Shown piece by piece: positions 1 to 12,384 of a stretch of 64,000 nt of DNA (its first letter is position 1; the number at the start of each line of letters is the position of its first letter). The notes below the pieces were generated by a model, which made no database searches, had not been told where the DNA came from, and saw nothing but the letters and a program-made list of their open reading frames with translations. The DNA comes from Apoderus coryli (Eukaryota > Arthropoda > Insecta > Coleoptera > Attelabidae). Both the position numbers and the translations under genes were made by a program. Location: assembly GCA_911728435.2 (NCBI GenBank), contig OU452210.1, positions 4,030,001-4,094,000 on the forward strand, in the 5' to 3' direction.

Positions 1-480
1 GGGAAATAGGGCTACTGGCGAACCACCCACTGAAAAAAGTTAACGCGCCATTAGCAATACTTCATGAGTGGTGTGGAAATTTGTTTTCAATTATAGTGCT
101 CTATGGTTGGAGATTATGAATGGTAGGAAATGGAAAAGAAAAGTCGCTGAAAGATTTTGTAATGCGCTCCATTAAAATATATTAGCTGATGCACATTATT
201 TGTTATTTATACCTCTATTTTTGTATGTTTTCTAACATCCTTATTAATTTCTACTGTTTATGGAATAAACAATGTTCTTTAGTAATTACAAAGTTGTTTG
301 TTTTGTTAAAACCGATACTTAATAAAACAATGAATAAATGTTAAAAAACTGAGCCTCTTGAGAAAACAATAGCTCTCCATGTAAATATAGATATTTTTGT
401 TTTTTTGCCCTTTTTACTGCCTTATAAATGCACACTACATTAATTTTATATCGCAGATATTTTAGACCAGATTTAAAGCG
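1..480. other. upstream AT-rich DNA, no gene seen
   Basis: No open frame with coding character and no recognisable element. The stretch is AT-rich intergenic-type sequence up to the inverted-repeat element that starts near 481. Confidence 0.5.
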
Positions 481-1034
481 AAAATTTGTTTTTAAAAAGT
501 ATTCCGTACTTGGTCTACAAAATCTGCTATATAAAGTTAATGTGCATAATAACGCTTAGTGTCAGAGAAATAATTAAAGTCATTTGTACAAGGGATAACA
601 AAAATGCAAACTTTTATTTACGAATCACAAGCCATTTTTAAATTTCTAGGCATTAAAAAAATATCACATTTTCGTCAAAACACATCAATTATAGTAGTAA
701 ATCTTAATTCCAAAATTAAATGGATGAAAATCGATAAAGGCGTTTAGCAATTATTCAGAAAAAACGATATTAATTTGAGAATTTTAGCGCCCTGTAGAGG
801 CACATCGAAGCAACATGACATGTCTATTTGCCTCGATTGGCTTATTTTTAGTTGAAGAATTTGTGGTTAAGCGTTGTAGTCATTTCATGAACACCCTGTA
901 CCTATATCTACATCTACTTAAATAAATACTATTTTTCACTACACATTTTTTACAGTAACCCCGTTATTATGATCATCAACTTTTTATAGCAGATTTTGTA
1001 GACCAAGTACAGAATACTTTTTCAAACAAATTTT
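481..1034. mobile_element. MITE-like element with 73-bp terminal inverted repeats
   Basis: The left arm (481-554) and right arm (962-1034) are near-perfect inverted copies. Both contain the string tggtctacaaaatctgctat or its complement, and their outer ends are aaaatttgtt and aacaaatttt. The roughly 405-bp interior has no coding frame. It contains a caccctgta motif at about 893, which recurs elsewhere in this window. Long inverted arms without a gene fit a non-autonomous DNA transposon. No target-site duplication was established. Confidence 0.6.
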
Positions 1035-4000
1035 ATGTACGAATATTTTTGTTTGTCCTTCCTCAAAATTGTATGGTCTGGCAACCTTAGTTGTAGAGAA
1101 ACATCTACATCAACTTTTCTGGTCTGGCAACCCTAGTTCGAGTGAAATAAACTAACAGAGGGGAACTTTTCAGTGTTTGAAGAGGTCGTTCACCCGCGGC
1201 TGCTCCCCTCTACCAAAATATGTAAAAGAGGAGAATTTTGATTTTCATTCATAAATCGTACTTCAAAGTTTGGCCACCAGAGTCCAGCACCTGCCGGTAC
1301 ATAGCGCTGACAGACTATCCTTTTAAAGACAATGTCTTTGCTTATAAAGTAGAATATAAGGGTATTGTTTCGTAGTGATTGATCTGAACAAGTGAATGTG
1401 ATTATACTGAACTGAATAGTTGGCGAAACCGAAAGATAATCTTTTTTGTGATTATCTTTCACTTAACCTCGAAAACTTGTGAAAACAACCAATTCTGCTA
1501 TGAAAACTGGAAAATTATTTTTTCCATGATATTATTATCCATTTTTTACAATTTATTGGTTTGATTAGAAATCATATTCCAAGAATTCGAAATTATTATC
1601 TCTCAATAATATTCAATACTTTTAGAGGTTAACTGTTAACTGAATAAACTAACCGGTACTTAGCGGTTGACCAGTAAGCGGCCAGGGGGTAGGAATTTAA
1701 ATCAGTTGGATCACCAGTGGTAGAAGTGATCGATGTCGAAACAATACTCATAATCTGAATGAACTGACAGTTTTCAGATTGTTCACTTAGTTCTTAGTTC
1801 AGTACGAAAGAATAACCCTATAATTGGTACCTAATTGGAATTATCTATCTTGGGCTAAGGATACCGGATTAAAATAGAAATTAAGTTTGAAATAATGTCT
1901 CTTATTTCATGTCATATTTGACAAACAAGTAAGTACATGAATACGTCATTATAAATAAGTATTATTTTCGAATTATTCTAAATGTTCTTCTATAAAAAAT
2001 TAAAGAATTTTTATTATCCTGAAGAAGGCAACTATAAGTTGTCGAAACCTTGTATGTTTAAAAAATTGCCTGAAATGATTTCAGATTTAATTTCAATTTA
2101 AATCCGTACCACATCGGTGGCGTATCCAGGGGGGCGCCTGAAGGTAAAGTCAAGAAAAGTAAATAGGTTTATATGTTTAATTACGTCAGAAAATTATATG
2201 TTTAATTTGTATATCATAAAACTAATTTTTATTCCTAGATTTTCCTCTAGCATAAATTCAGGAACTTCAAGATGATTTTTTTTAGCAGACATGGACGTAA
2301 CCTATATTACCAAAAAAACCTATAATGAAATACACATTTAAATGCTCTTTTACCAGTTTTCTATGACTCTCGTCTACATAATATATATTTGTAAGGTATT
2401 ACAAATTAGGTTTCTTATATTTATATGCCTTTTATAAATAGTAAATTCTCTCTCGTCTCTACAGTCATGCAAGTCCCTCTCAAATCATGGACTTATAGCC
2501 TTATTTATTTAAGCCTTTAAAAGAGTTTATTTACTTATATTGGATGAATATACTTATATTAACAATTAAAGTAAATCTAAGGCCCTCTATTACATTTAAT
2601 TTGCTTCTTACCATCTGCTATAATTGCATTATAAATTATTAGGTATGCGTTTGGGGCTTATGTTTTCCAAAAGTTAAAGAAATAGGTAGGTAGCTACCTA
2701 TATAAATTGGCCCTTCAACGAACGAATTACATACAATTTATTTAGAATTTCAATAAATCCATGAAAAAATTGGCAAACATAATACAGGCTTTAGATATTT
2801 AGCGACAATGTGTCAAAATTATTATAAATTACCTATTACGACTGTTCCGTAACAGCACATTGGTTATACGAGGCTTGTTGACAAATTTCCGGAACTTATA
2901 TAGTTAATGAAAAAAAAGGTAATTTCCCTGGTTGGTATTACTGGATGGATATCTTAAGCTCGTGTATTATGCTTATGATACCAAACAATGAGGTCATACA
3001 AATCCAAGTTCTCTTTTTCAAAACTTGATATTAATTTGATATAATGGAGCGTTGCTTTATTTGGTGTAAAATTAGCTACAATATTGAGATGAAAATTATA
3101 TAGAAATATATACGAAAGTTAAACTCTTTGATTTGTTACATCAAAACGAAATAGTTTAGAATAACTTTGAAAATTCAATAAATATGCTCATTTGTTTCTG
3201 ATCCTTCTAAATTATTATTATTTTGATTAATAATCCTCGTCGCCAATATGCGGCGGTAAGAAACAACAAAGTTAATATGAAGGTTGACAGGCATTAGGTA
3301 CCTACTACAAAATTTTAAGTTTCATTTGCTTACGGTGTGCGATTTATTCGAAATCGTAACTTTAAATTAAAAACCTTATAAGATTTTTTTATTTATTTAT
3401 TTTGAAGGACTTAATAGCGAAACTGATACTTCAAATTCGTATCTCTTACGGTTTTAGACAACCCTGGGTATAAACATACCTAACTATGTTTTTTTTATTA
3501 TCCTACATAAATAAATCCCCATTTTCTAAATTTAAAAAAATCTTAACATCAATTTTCCCTTAATTCGACACCACTGTGTTAATATTATTTATTTTATTCC
3601 ATCAATCAAAAGGGTTACGTAGGTATGTCTAATTATCATAATCACACAGTTGCCATTGTGAAGGTGTTTTATTTCAGTCAATATATTTATTAGTATTTTC
3701 ATTGCGGACAATATTTTTTAAAACTGTAAATTATACAGTAACAAATTATAAAATAATATGTATGTCTATCACCGATGAATTTAAATCCAATCATAAAAGT
3801 ATAAACCAATAAGTTCTTATCACTAAGCATTTAGCATCCGGCAACATTCTGTTTGCCAGGGCTTAATTTTTACAGGACAGGCTTCATCCTAATGCTTAGG
3901 TGCAAGTTTTTTGGGGGCTAACTTATCATTATGCCTAAAAAGTTATTACATATTGTTTTAGGTAGTAGACTAAATTCTAATATCATTGCATCTCAATGTC

Positions 4001-5214
4001 ATACGAATAAATACATAAGCATAACCTCATTCGCAATTGACAATCAATAGGTAAGGGTCAATTAGGTAGATATATAACACGTCATTAGAAAATCTTCGAA
4101 TAAAATATCATTGACGTGGTTAATTATAATATACAAATAACTTTTTTTATACCGCTTTAACAGTTAAATAAATATCCAGAATAGGTAATAAATAAACTAT
4201 TTAAATGCCATAGGTTTATAATTAAATGACACAACGATCCTCAAACGAGTTTGGCCGCATGCGCATCTCGCCATTTTATTCGTGTACACCCGTATCAAAC
4301 TTTATACCTAAGTATGTATTTTTTATAACTGCCAACTTTCCGGTTTGTAGCAGATAAAACCGGTTTTCAAGTTCAACTGTTTGAGTTGCGCATACCGTTT
4401 AACTATTAGGAAAATTCGTGACTCATAAAAAACCTTTTCTATATATGACATAAGGTAGCTTTTGGTATCTGATAGATATGCTGAAACTTCACCATATAGA
4501 AACGTGACATAAGGACTATATTCCATGCAAAAGGTTGAAACCGGTTTGTAATTTTTTGCAATGTTTAATTATGAATGCATTAATTGTTCAATTATATTTT
4601 TAATTTCGATAACTGTTACGAATATTGGCAATATATTGAGTATATATTACAATACTAGGTGATTTATTATTTATCATACACTACTTCTAAAGAAATACCT
4701 AGTATATCCTTGAACAGTTATAATCAAAGACCTTGAAAGCAAAGTATATAGTCTCCATCAAGGTGCAATGACGTCATGAATGTTATGTCGTCACTTCAAA
4801 TCAAGAGAATTTCGCTTATGCTGATTGGGTGAAAAACAAAAACGGCAGCCATCTTCTAATGGTCACATGAAATGTTAACCCTAAAGAGTGAAGTTACCTT
4901 GAATCGAGGCTAGCTAACGTTTGCGGTATCAGAAACGGTCAGTGAAGCAGTACTAAAACATGAAAACAGTGTTGCCGTTTGGCTTTGTTAAACCAACACT
5001 TCCTTATGAATTTTTTGTACGGTCTAAGGTTATGTAGTTATAAACCTGACAACATTTTACACATGGCATTTACAATAATATGCAGATTTCTGTGAGAAGA
5101 CTGTTTTTAAATATATTTATCTGAGAAAGGGTAATATATTATGAGATATCGTATCTTTATTTACTACATGGATTGATAATATATTTTTTTTAAATTAATT
5201 TCGCGCTTTATTTA
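1035..5214. other. intergenic DNA upstream of the main gene
   Basis: No exon is supported here. A short direct repeat, ggtctggcaacc, occurs near 1077 and 1123. A CTGAAGA-hairpin-GAAAC motif lies at 2019-2048. Near 2114 there is a gtggcgtatccagggggg tract of the type often found in dispersed insect repeats. The small open frames are short and have no splice or family support. Confidence 0.4.
2019..2048 (+). repeat. CTGAAGA-hairpin-GAAAC motif
   Basis: CTGAAGA is followed by one base, then a 7-bp stem (ggcaact / agttgtc with loop ata), then GAAAC. It resembles the catalytic half of a hammerhead ribozyme (CUGANGA, stem II, GAAA), but has one extra base before stem II and no evident stems I and III. 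Similar hairpins are common in the tails of dispersed animal repeats. Related copies lie at 8675-8703 and, on the minus strand, at 54185-54212. Confidence 0.4.
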
Positions 5215-5601
5215 AATTGGTAGATTTTGTGTTGAATGTGGCAATTGCGATTTGGTGCTCTGGTTGTCGGCTACTTTAAACGAATAACCGAGTGTTGTCG
5301 ACGGGTCTGTGTTCTGTGTAAATGACATGAACAGAACGCGCTGACTTTTTTACAATTATTAAAAGTTATATTTATTAAATCCGTGTATATGGTGTAAATA
5401 GTGTAAAATCTAAATAACTGTAGTGTCTACCAAAGATTTATGTTATCATTTATTTGTTTGGCAAAGAAATAGCAATGTTATAGTGCAACACCGACTGTCT
5501 GTCGACGGCGCTATGGCCGCTAAATAAAACATAACCGAGGAATAAATCCACCTTAACCTCATTTGAAACCTGTAAACAAGGTTTTAAAATCCTAATCAAA
5601 A
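5215..5601 (+). promoter_or_regulatory. probable promoter region and non-coding 5' exon of the main gene
   Basis: This stretch is richer in CpG than its surroundings (for example gtcgacggcgctatggccgc near 5500). It ends in a consensus splice donor, AAAA|GTGAGT, with the intron starting at 5602. The matching acceptor is atttcag at 5724-5730, only four bases before the likely start ATG. A four-codon upstream ORF (ATG GCC GCT AAA TAA) starts near 5512. The transcription start was not located. Confidence 0.5.
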
Positions 5602-5730
5602 GTGAGTATTTAGTTGGTGATTCAAATTATTTTTGTTTTAACTAAATATTAATATAAACCATGGAAACAAGTGCTCTTCAGACAATTCCATCAAAAACTT
5701 CTTTTTCTCATTGAAATATAACTATTTCAG
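5602..5730 (+). other. 129-bp intron in the 5' UTR
   Basis: The donor is GTGAGT and the acceptor TATTTCAG. The intron removes a small upstream frame that starts with ATG at about 5661 and ends with TGA just before the acceptor. It also places ATG 5735 as the first main-frame start of the spliced message. The open frame extends upstream of 5735 only to a TTG at 5711, which lies inside this intron. Confidence 0.55.
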
Positions 5731-5734
5731 CGCC

Positions 5735-6993
5735 ATGAATAACCATGGTAATGTCCCGGCTAATGCAGTATACAATAACATTAAGTTGGAGAGGCAGGAT
5801 GAAGCTGAAATTAGAGAATTGGCAGCTAAATTTGTTGAGGCTAATAAGGCAAAAATGGCAGTACCTAATAGAACCGCGCAACCAATTGGACAAAATATGA
5901 ATATTTTAAGTTTTTTTAATAGTGATAAATCAAAAACTAAAACTTCAGCACAAACAACAAGTGATAACAATAGTGAAACGAAGAATGTTGATGAAGAATC
6001 CCTTAAAGGTAGATTTGGATGGACCAGTATGGGAAAAGCCCATATTCCTTATATCGTAAGATCTGGTGAGAGTTATTGTGCTGTTCGTATGATTGAAATG
6101 AAAGTTCTTAATAAATGGTTAAGTTATTTGCATCAAGATTTATATAACTGTACCAATATTAGAAGTTATTATATCACGGAAATTGAGGCAAGACTCTTGA
6201 ACGAAATTAATTTTAAACATTGTGACTGCCAGTTTGGTAGAGAACAGTTTACGCCACGAGATTTAATTGTCAGGTTATCTGACGCAGTGGAGTTTTATCA
6301 GTTTTTGGGACATTGTTATAATAAACTAGTTAATACTGGAGAACAGGAAAATCAAAATAGATGTGGGTTTATTCGAATCAATAGGGAATCAGTGGTTCCA
6401 TATACAGTATACAATGATCAAAAGTATGTACCACTTTTCTATTTCGAAGGAGAAACTGATAACTTAAAACAACGTGCTGATAAATTAGAAGGCTGGGACT
6501 TATCGTATTTAAAATTTTGTTGCAAAGTGCAGGGTATACGTAATGAACTATTTGCCCATGACTCTTGCTCTGTGATTAGTTTAAATGATATTAAAAATTA
6601 TTTTCCACCCGGAACCTTGTTTGAAGATTATTGGCCTAAGAAGAATTTAGATTCCTCACAACTGTTGATCAGTGGTAGGACCAGTCAACCCCAAGGTGTT
6701 CATTGGACAAGACAGCCAACTGCTCCTCCAATAACAGCGCATCCTCCACCGAGTCCTAAACCAGCGACACAGGCGAAGGCGGCAAACAACAGTCCGTTAC
6801 ACAATGTCCATGTGTTCTCTAATTATGGAATTGCTGGAGGACAACCACCTTATCATGCAGCGCAGCCACGAGCTGCCACTTCAGCAGTCCGAGCTACGTA
6901 CCCGTCGGCGACATCGAGACACATGAGGCCTACAGCGGGATATTACAACAACACAATGGCTCAAGCTCCTCCGCCACTGGTTAGGTCAACGGG
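5735..6993 (+). CDS. main gene, first coding exon: unrecognised protein, N-terminal 420 residues
   Basis: I do not recognise this protein. The start is the ATG at 5735, just after the 5' UTR acceptor. A helical, charged N-terminus (residues 16-42) leads to a short motif NMNILSFF (54-61) followed by lysines, which looks like a PCNA-binding PIP box with Asn in place of Gln. A compact, folded-looking region covers about residues 88-302. It has many aromatics and cysteines, including FKHCDCQFGRE near 160-170, and contains SDAVEFYQFLGHCYNKL and KFCCKVQGIRNELFAH. Residues 315-415 are low-complexity Pro/Ala/Ser/Thr and probably disordered. No signal peptide or membrane segment is seen, so a cytosolic or nuclear protein is likely. 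The exon ends at a strong donor (ggg|gtaagt type, GTAAGT at 6994) in phase 2. Exon status is well supported; function is not. Confidence 0.85.
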
Positions 6994-9734
6994 GTAAGTT
7001 TAATTATCATTTACTATATTTTTATAAACAAATAGAACACCTGCTTTCAATTGAATTAGACATTTTGTTATCAACGCAAACCCAGTTTTAAACTTGCGTT
7101 ATATTATTAACATTAAGCTATGGAAACTGATTTCATATTATACTTCTGCCCCATTTAGGTACACAGCTTTTGATAATTGACAATCACACGACTGATTATT
7201 AGATTAGATAAAAAGCTCTGCTGCTCATAGGTATCCCTCAAAAGTAAATTTGTGGGTTCTTTTATAAAATAAAACTGGGTGTTTTGCTAGCCCGTTGCTG
7301 TTGGACAAAACACATTAAAACCTCAAGCAATTACCTACATTATAATCAGCTGATTTGAAATATTATTTATTTATTTACCTAAATCACCCATATGTAGGTA
7401 TAGTTAAGTTACATATAAAGCAAAACCTACAAACATAAGGAACAAATCACAAGTATACAATAATATACAGCCACCTCAACTTTATAATTTTAAATGTCAC
7501 CTTCTGTCTTGTGACAAATCATTTTAAGTACTTAACTATCTGCATACATTAAAGTAGTAGACAAACAATCGGAAAATTATTGTGATGAATGTTGAATGAG
7601 CTCCATTATTATGACACAACAGTAATTTGGACTTTTCGTAATGTTTCTCGAGATATCTGTCTACAGTAATGGTAATACGTTTCTTTTTGATTTAAGTTAC
7701 AGACCGTGCAATGCTGGTCCTGGTCAATAGATGAAAATTTTATTAGAGGTTTAGAACTTGTTCTTAGTTGTGCAAGGAGGCTATGCCCACAATTCATGCT
7801 ACATATTAATAAATATTTATAGACATTGGTTCATATTAAATGTATTACTTAGACTCGAATCCAAATTATTCTTAAGACCTACGACATTGAAACATGAACC
7901 ATAACATACATTGGGTCGTTAGTCGTGTTCGATTATGCATTGTTTTCGCCAGTGCCTTGGCCTGCCCGATTAAGTTCCTACATCATAAAAATGTCCTACC
8001 ATACAACTTATTGTAAAGTGATGTTTGTCTAACCAATTGGTCATTATTTGTAGTCACAACTGAGAGACTACGTACTACATATAATTTTCAATCAGCTTTC
8101 ATTAAACAACATATCCATATCCAACTGTTTAACCAGTCCGCAATCTGCAAGATTAGAGTACGAAAAAGGCAAATTAATGTTTGTATAATTTTCATAGTTT
8201 TGTGTTAATAGTTCTGAGGTATAGTTTCTAGACCATTTCAAACTTGTTAACATTTCCCTGATCATCATCTTATCACCTTATAGGTGTATATAAATATTTT
8301 GGAGCTAATAATCGATTCTGAAAATCCTGGGACACTCTCTATAGAAATATGGGGTTAGTATCGTAGTATTTTTTCACGGTAAAATATCAAAAGGAAAATA
8401 ATTTTCGATAATAATTATAAACAGTACTGAATGATGATGTTAGTTTTGAATTAGTTATCATTTAAGTAGTTTTCTGATGATCACTTCTTCTAAAATGCTT
8501 AGGAAAGGTCAGTAACAAATCTAATTGGGTATTATGGTAGAATAGGGGGAGATAAAGTTGTTTGCGGTCTATATTTAGCGAAAATTATTGACAGACACAT
8601 TTTACCACTTCACCAAAACCCTTTTTTTAAATCTCGACGCACGTTTCGCTAACAAGAATTTAATTTTTTAGTTTCCTGAAGATGTTAACAGCGTTAGCAA
8701 AACGCGCGAGATTAAAAAGGTGTTTTGGTAAGGTGGTCATTATTATATACACTTACCTATACATAATTAGTTTACCTATTGTTAAATAATTCGTTGATTT
8801 TTTGTGCAAATAAAAACCCCTTAACCCCCCTGACTAAATCAGTGCGAAACCTAAGCCCCAACCCCAAAACCTAATATAAATACTTAAGTTATCTCATAAA
8901 TATACACAATTTTAAATAATTTAATTAATAAATAAATAATAAGTATGGCAGTTTTGAATAAGTTAAACATTTAAATACTGTTCGTTGAGTTTACCAAGTA
9001 GGAACTATCTGAATTGAGAGAAAAATCGATACTTCGTGATCATAGATTTCTGGAAAGCCTATTATGACCAACGTCAGCGGGTTTTGTTTGTTTGGTTCCA
9101 AAGAGAGTACAAACAAAAACAAATAATATTTTCGTAGTTTCTTATTTCTACTTTTAAACTTAGTATTATCATAGATTAAACATTCTGTTTAATCTAAGGT
9201 ATTATTTTGATGTAAAAAAATCATTGGGAGATATTATGCACTATTGAATTTTTCATCTAGAACAACTCCGTGGAGCTCAGTAAAAAGTTATTTATGGGTG
9301 TTTTTTTATCAATTCCTATGTCTTTTTCATTAATTGTATTTATGACGTAGCTCATAATGTAGTTATTTATTAATGTACCTAACTATTTATCTCTTGATTT
9401 TTCAAAAATAGTTATGTGTGCAATAAGATCTACTTAATTAAGTAGGTACATTGTATTTTAAAAATTGGAATGTAGTAAATGTCAGATTCACGACTAATAT
9501 TCGTATACGATCTTCTGAATCCAATTATCTGATCCGATTTGTCGAACATAAGTACTAGTACTATAATTTTCTTGTAGCCTTCTCGGAAGCTCCCTTCATT
9601 ATCCTCGTCCGGTTTCATAGGTCTTAGCAAGGTTGTATTGTGTTTTGCTTTTGAAACAGAGATCTCTACTACTTCTTCATAGTATTAGCATTATTAAAAT
9701 GTATTGTATTATTTTTTTATGTGGATTTTCAGGA
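6994..9734. other. intron 1, first part
   Basis: This is AT-rich intronic DNA with no supported exon. The only structured element seen is the large imperfect palindrome at 8604-8737. Confidence 0.5.
8604..8737. repeat. imperfect palindrome enclosing a CTGAAGATG hairpin
   Basis: The left arm (8604-8653) and right arm (8693-8737) are inverted copies, for example tttcgctaac against gttagcaaaa and accaaaac against gttttggt. The 39-base centre contains CTGAAGA (8676-8682) and an internal small stem, followed by AAAAC in place of GAAAC. No coding potential. It is a foldback element or MITE-like repeat inside intron 1. Confidence 0.55.
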
Positions 9735-11750
9735 ATATAGATCTTTCCGATTGAACAAGAGTTGGTCGTGAGGGTGGTGTTGTTGTGTATGTGAAAATTA
9801 TCTTTGTGCTGAACTTGTTGTATCTAATGCTAAATTAAATGTATGAAGTGGAGACATTCAAAACAAATGGATTAAAATAGAAATGGGTAGAAGAGTTGTC
9901 GTTCTACTGGCAGCTTTGATAAATCAATAAACACGTAATCGATGATGTTTTATCAGTTTTTGTCCCGAATTATATAACAACATTATAGTTTTAGGTGACG
10001 TTTATGTCAATTGTTTCAAGTTGGATAATGTATAAGTGAATGTTTAACCTCGTCTGGCTTTGGGCAGAGTATAAATGAACAAACAAGAGTGGCAAACCAC
10101 TCAAGGACGCATCTTGATTAACACATGGATCTGTAATAATAGTGGTACAGTGAACCTTACATTTTTTCAGATCATCAACTCGTCTTTTGTGAACTAAATT
10201 TTTTATCTAGAAAACTGTAGCCCCGAATCGAGATTTTAACAAATTCATCATATATGTTAAGGATTGTATAATGATTTTCTCGGTTCCATTGGTACACATT
10301 TTCAATCTGATAGACCTATATCAATCCTTTGTAATTTCTCCAAGGTCTTTGAGATTGTTCTCTACGATAAAATATATCCTATTGTCCGAGGTGTCCTTTC
10401 GGTTGACCAGCATGGTTTTATGAGTTGTCGCTCCTGTGCATCTAATCTAGCTGTGCTCTCTGAACAGATCTGTTCCGCTATTGATAGCTGCCGCCAGGTC
10501 GACAATCAGTGTAGATCACCACTGATAGTCAAAGGGCGTTTGATCATTTTATTTTACTCAAAAAGCTTGACTATTTTGGTTGCTGGTTAAACTTTTTCGA
10601 TCGTACCTTTTTGATGGAGCTCAGTTTGTTGGGCATGAGGGCTTCAAGTCGTCGATATTTTTCGCAACTTCTGGAGTTCCACAGGGCTCTAACCTTGGTC
10701 AACATCTTCATAAATGACCTTCTACAATTGTTCACCTGTAGTAGGCTTGCCTATGCCGATGATTTAAAGATCTTCAAAACGATTATTGATGAGAATCTGT
10801 TCAGCGTGACTTGATCAGCTTGTCTGATTGGTGTAGTGTCAAAGAACTGGAACATAATGTTTCTAATTGTAAAGTGGTGACAATTGCATGAGTAAAAATA
10901 TGTTTTCGTTTGAATATCGCCTGAATGAGACATATCTGGAGAGGGTGGGTGAAATCTGGGATTTAGGTGTTTTATTTGATTCCGAACTCACCTTTATTCG
11001 TCATGTTGACACAATTGTCGCGAGTGCTAGTAAAATGTTGGGGTTTATCATTAGAAACTGTGATATTTATACCATGAAATTGCTATACTACGCGTTTGTC
11101 AGGTCAAAGTTGGAGTTTGCCTCATTTATTTGGAATCCTCTGTACAATGTTCATGTATGTTCTGTGGAGTCGGTTTAGAGGCGCTTTCTCAACCATTTGG
11201 CGTACAGGGGCGACGTTATTTATCCTCTGAGGGTTGTCGCGATTTGGGAACCCGTCTCTTGCGCTTAGGAGAAACGTTCTAGTAGTAAATTTTAGACATA
11301 ATCTGTTACACAATGTTGTCGACTGTCCTCGTTTACTCCGTGTACCGCGTCTCGAAGCTAGGCGTGGTGCTTCCTTTGCTCTTCGTACCGCGAGAGCTAA
11401 TATATCTCTGCAAAGTCCTTTATTCTATATGTATAGTATATTAATAGGTTCTGTGGCGAATTGGACATCCATGCTGCCCCGCTTTCTGCTCTGATTAGTG
11501 CCGTTTTGGCTAATTAGGTGATGTTTAGCTTTAAATCTGGGTTGGTTTTATTTTACAATTGTTTATTTATTATTGTTGCTTATTCCTGCGGATACTGTTA
11601 GTTAGTTTGACGGTTTATAGTAACTATTAGCTATTGTTTGGTTGAAAGTATTAACCATTGCTTATTTTATTTTTTTAATTACATCTCAATGTATGTGATT
11701 TTTCTGTAAATGGGTTTATCCTGTTGAAAATAAATGCTTATTTATTTATA
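9735..11750 (+). pseudogene. degenerate jockey-like non-LTR retrotransposon (endonuclease + reverse transcriptase)
   Basis: Fragments in several frames follow the order of a non-LTR ORF2. Endonuclease pieces are GGVVVYV near 9770 and IIVLGDV near 9985. RT fingers include RPISILCNFSKVFEIVLYDK at about 10310-10370. GVPQGSNLG at about 10675-10700 lies in a different frame from YADDLKIF at about 10750. The thumb region LGVLFDSELTF and LLYYAFVRSKLEFASFIWNP follows at 10960-11140, then a C-terminal tail. Frameshifts and stops break it throughout, and no ORF1 is visible, so it is 5' truncated. The 3' end is probably the AATAAATGCTTATTTATTTA tail at about 11725-11750. It sits in the sense direction in intron 1. 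Confidence 0.8.
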
Positions 11751-12139
11751 TGACTTTACCAAAGATTTGTCGTGTTCCTTGAGATTATATAAAGTATAGA
11801 ACGGTTAGTTGTCGGATAGGCAATATCCAGCAGTTAGAGATGTGATGTAACACTTTCACTTAATTTCTTCCATTTTCACCAAATGATTCGATACTATTAA
11901 CACCGATCGTTGCTAGCAAAATGGTAGATATCTTTGATTATTTCTTTCACATCTTTGTTTGCCGTTGCAAATGGCATCTGGAGTATTATGGGTCCACTAT
12001 CTTTTTATGTATACCTACCTCAGGATTGACAAACGCACAGAGCCATTTGCAGTTTTTTCTGATGACAGACCGGCTCTCACCTTTAAATCGGATAATCATA
12101 CAATTTCTCAAAGATCTTTCAATCCATATTACATAACCA

Positions 12140-12384
12140 TGGCTTTTTGTCAAAGAGAACTACTCTCACAAATCTGGCTACGTTTATTTCTTATTCAAAA
12201 GCTGGACAGCATTGGATTCGTAGATAGCTTCAGGTCGCTGTTCGTTTCATATATTCATTATTATTATTATTATAAATATAAGGCTTTGTCCGGAGTTCCT
12301 CAAGGATCCAATTTAAGTCCGATACTTTTCTTCATTTTCATAAGTGACCTTAATAATTGCCTACCTGTAAACAGATTATTCTGA
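12140..12384 (+). pseudogene. reverse transcriptase fragment (non-LTR), interrupted by an ATT repeat
   Basis: The frame reads LLIQKLDSIGF-like residues, then FRSLFVSYI, a run of tyrosines encoded by (ATT/TAT)n, and then LSGVPQGSNLSPILFFIFISDL, the RT palm motif of jockey/CR1-type elements. The usual variable loop before GVPQGS has been replaced by the trinucleotide run. The fragment ends where the tRNA-like repeat begins at about 12385. It is a dead remnant, separate from the element at 9735-11750. Confidence 0.7.

Noticed and set aside
1190..1462. 90-codon minus-strand frame
   Set aside because: No recognisable motif, splice signal or neighbouring exon.
2019..2048. Calling a complete hammerhead ribozyme
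   Set aside because: Only the CTGANGA-stem-GAAAC half is present, with an extra base before the stem and no clear stems I and III or cleavage site.
5711..5734. Extending the main gene's start upstream to 5711
   Set aside because: The codon there is TTG, and the stretch contains the 3' splice acceptor of the 5' UTR intron. ATG 5735 is the first good start after it.
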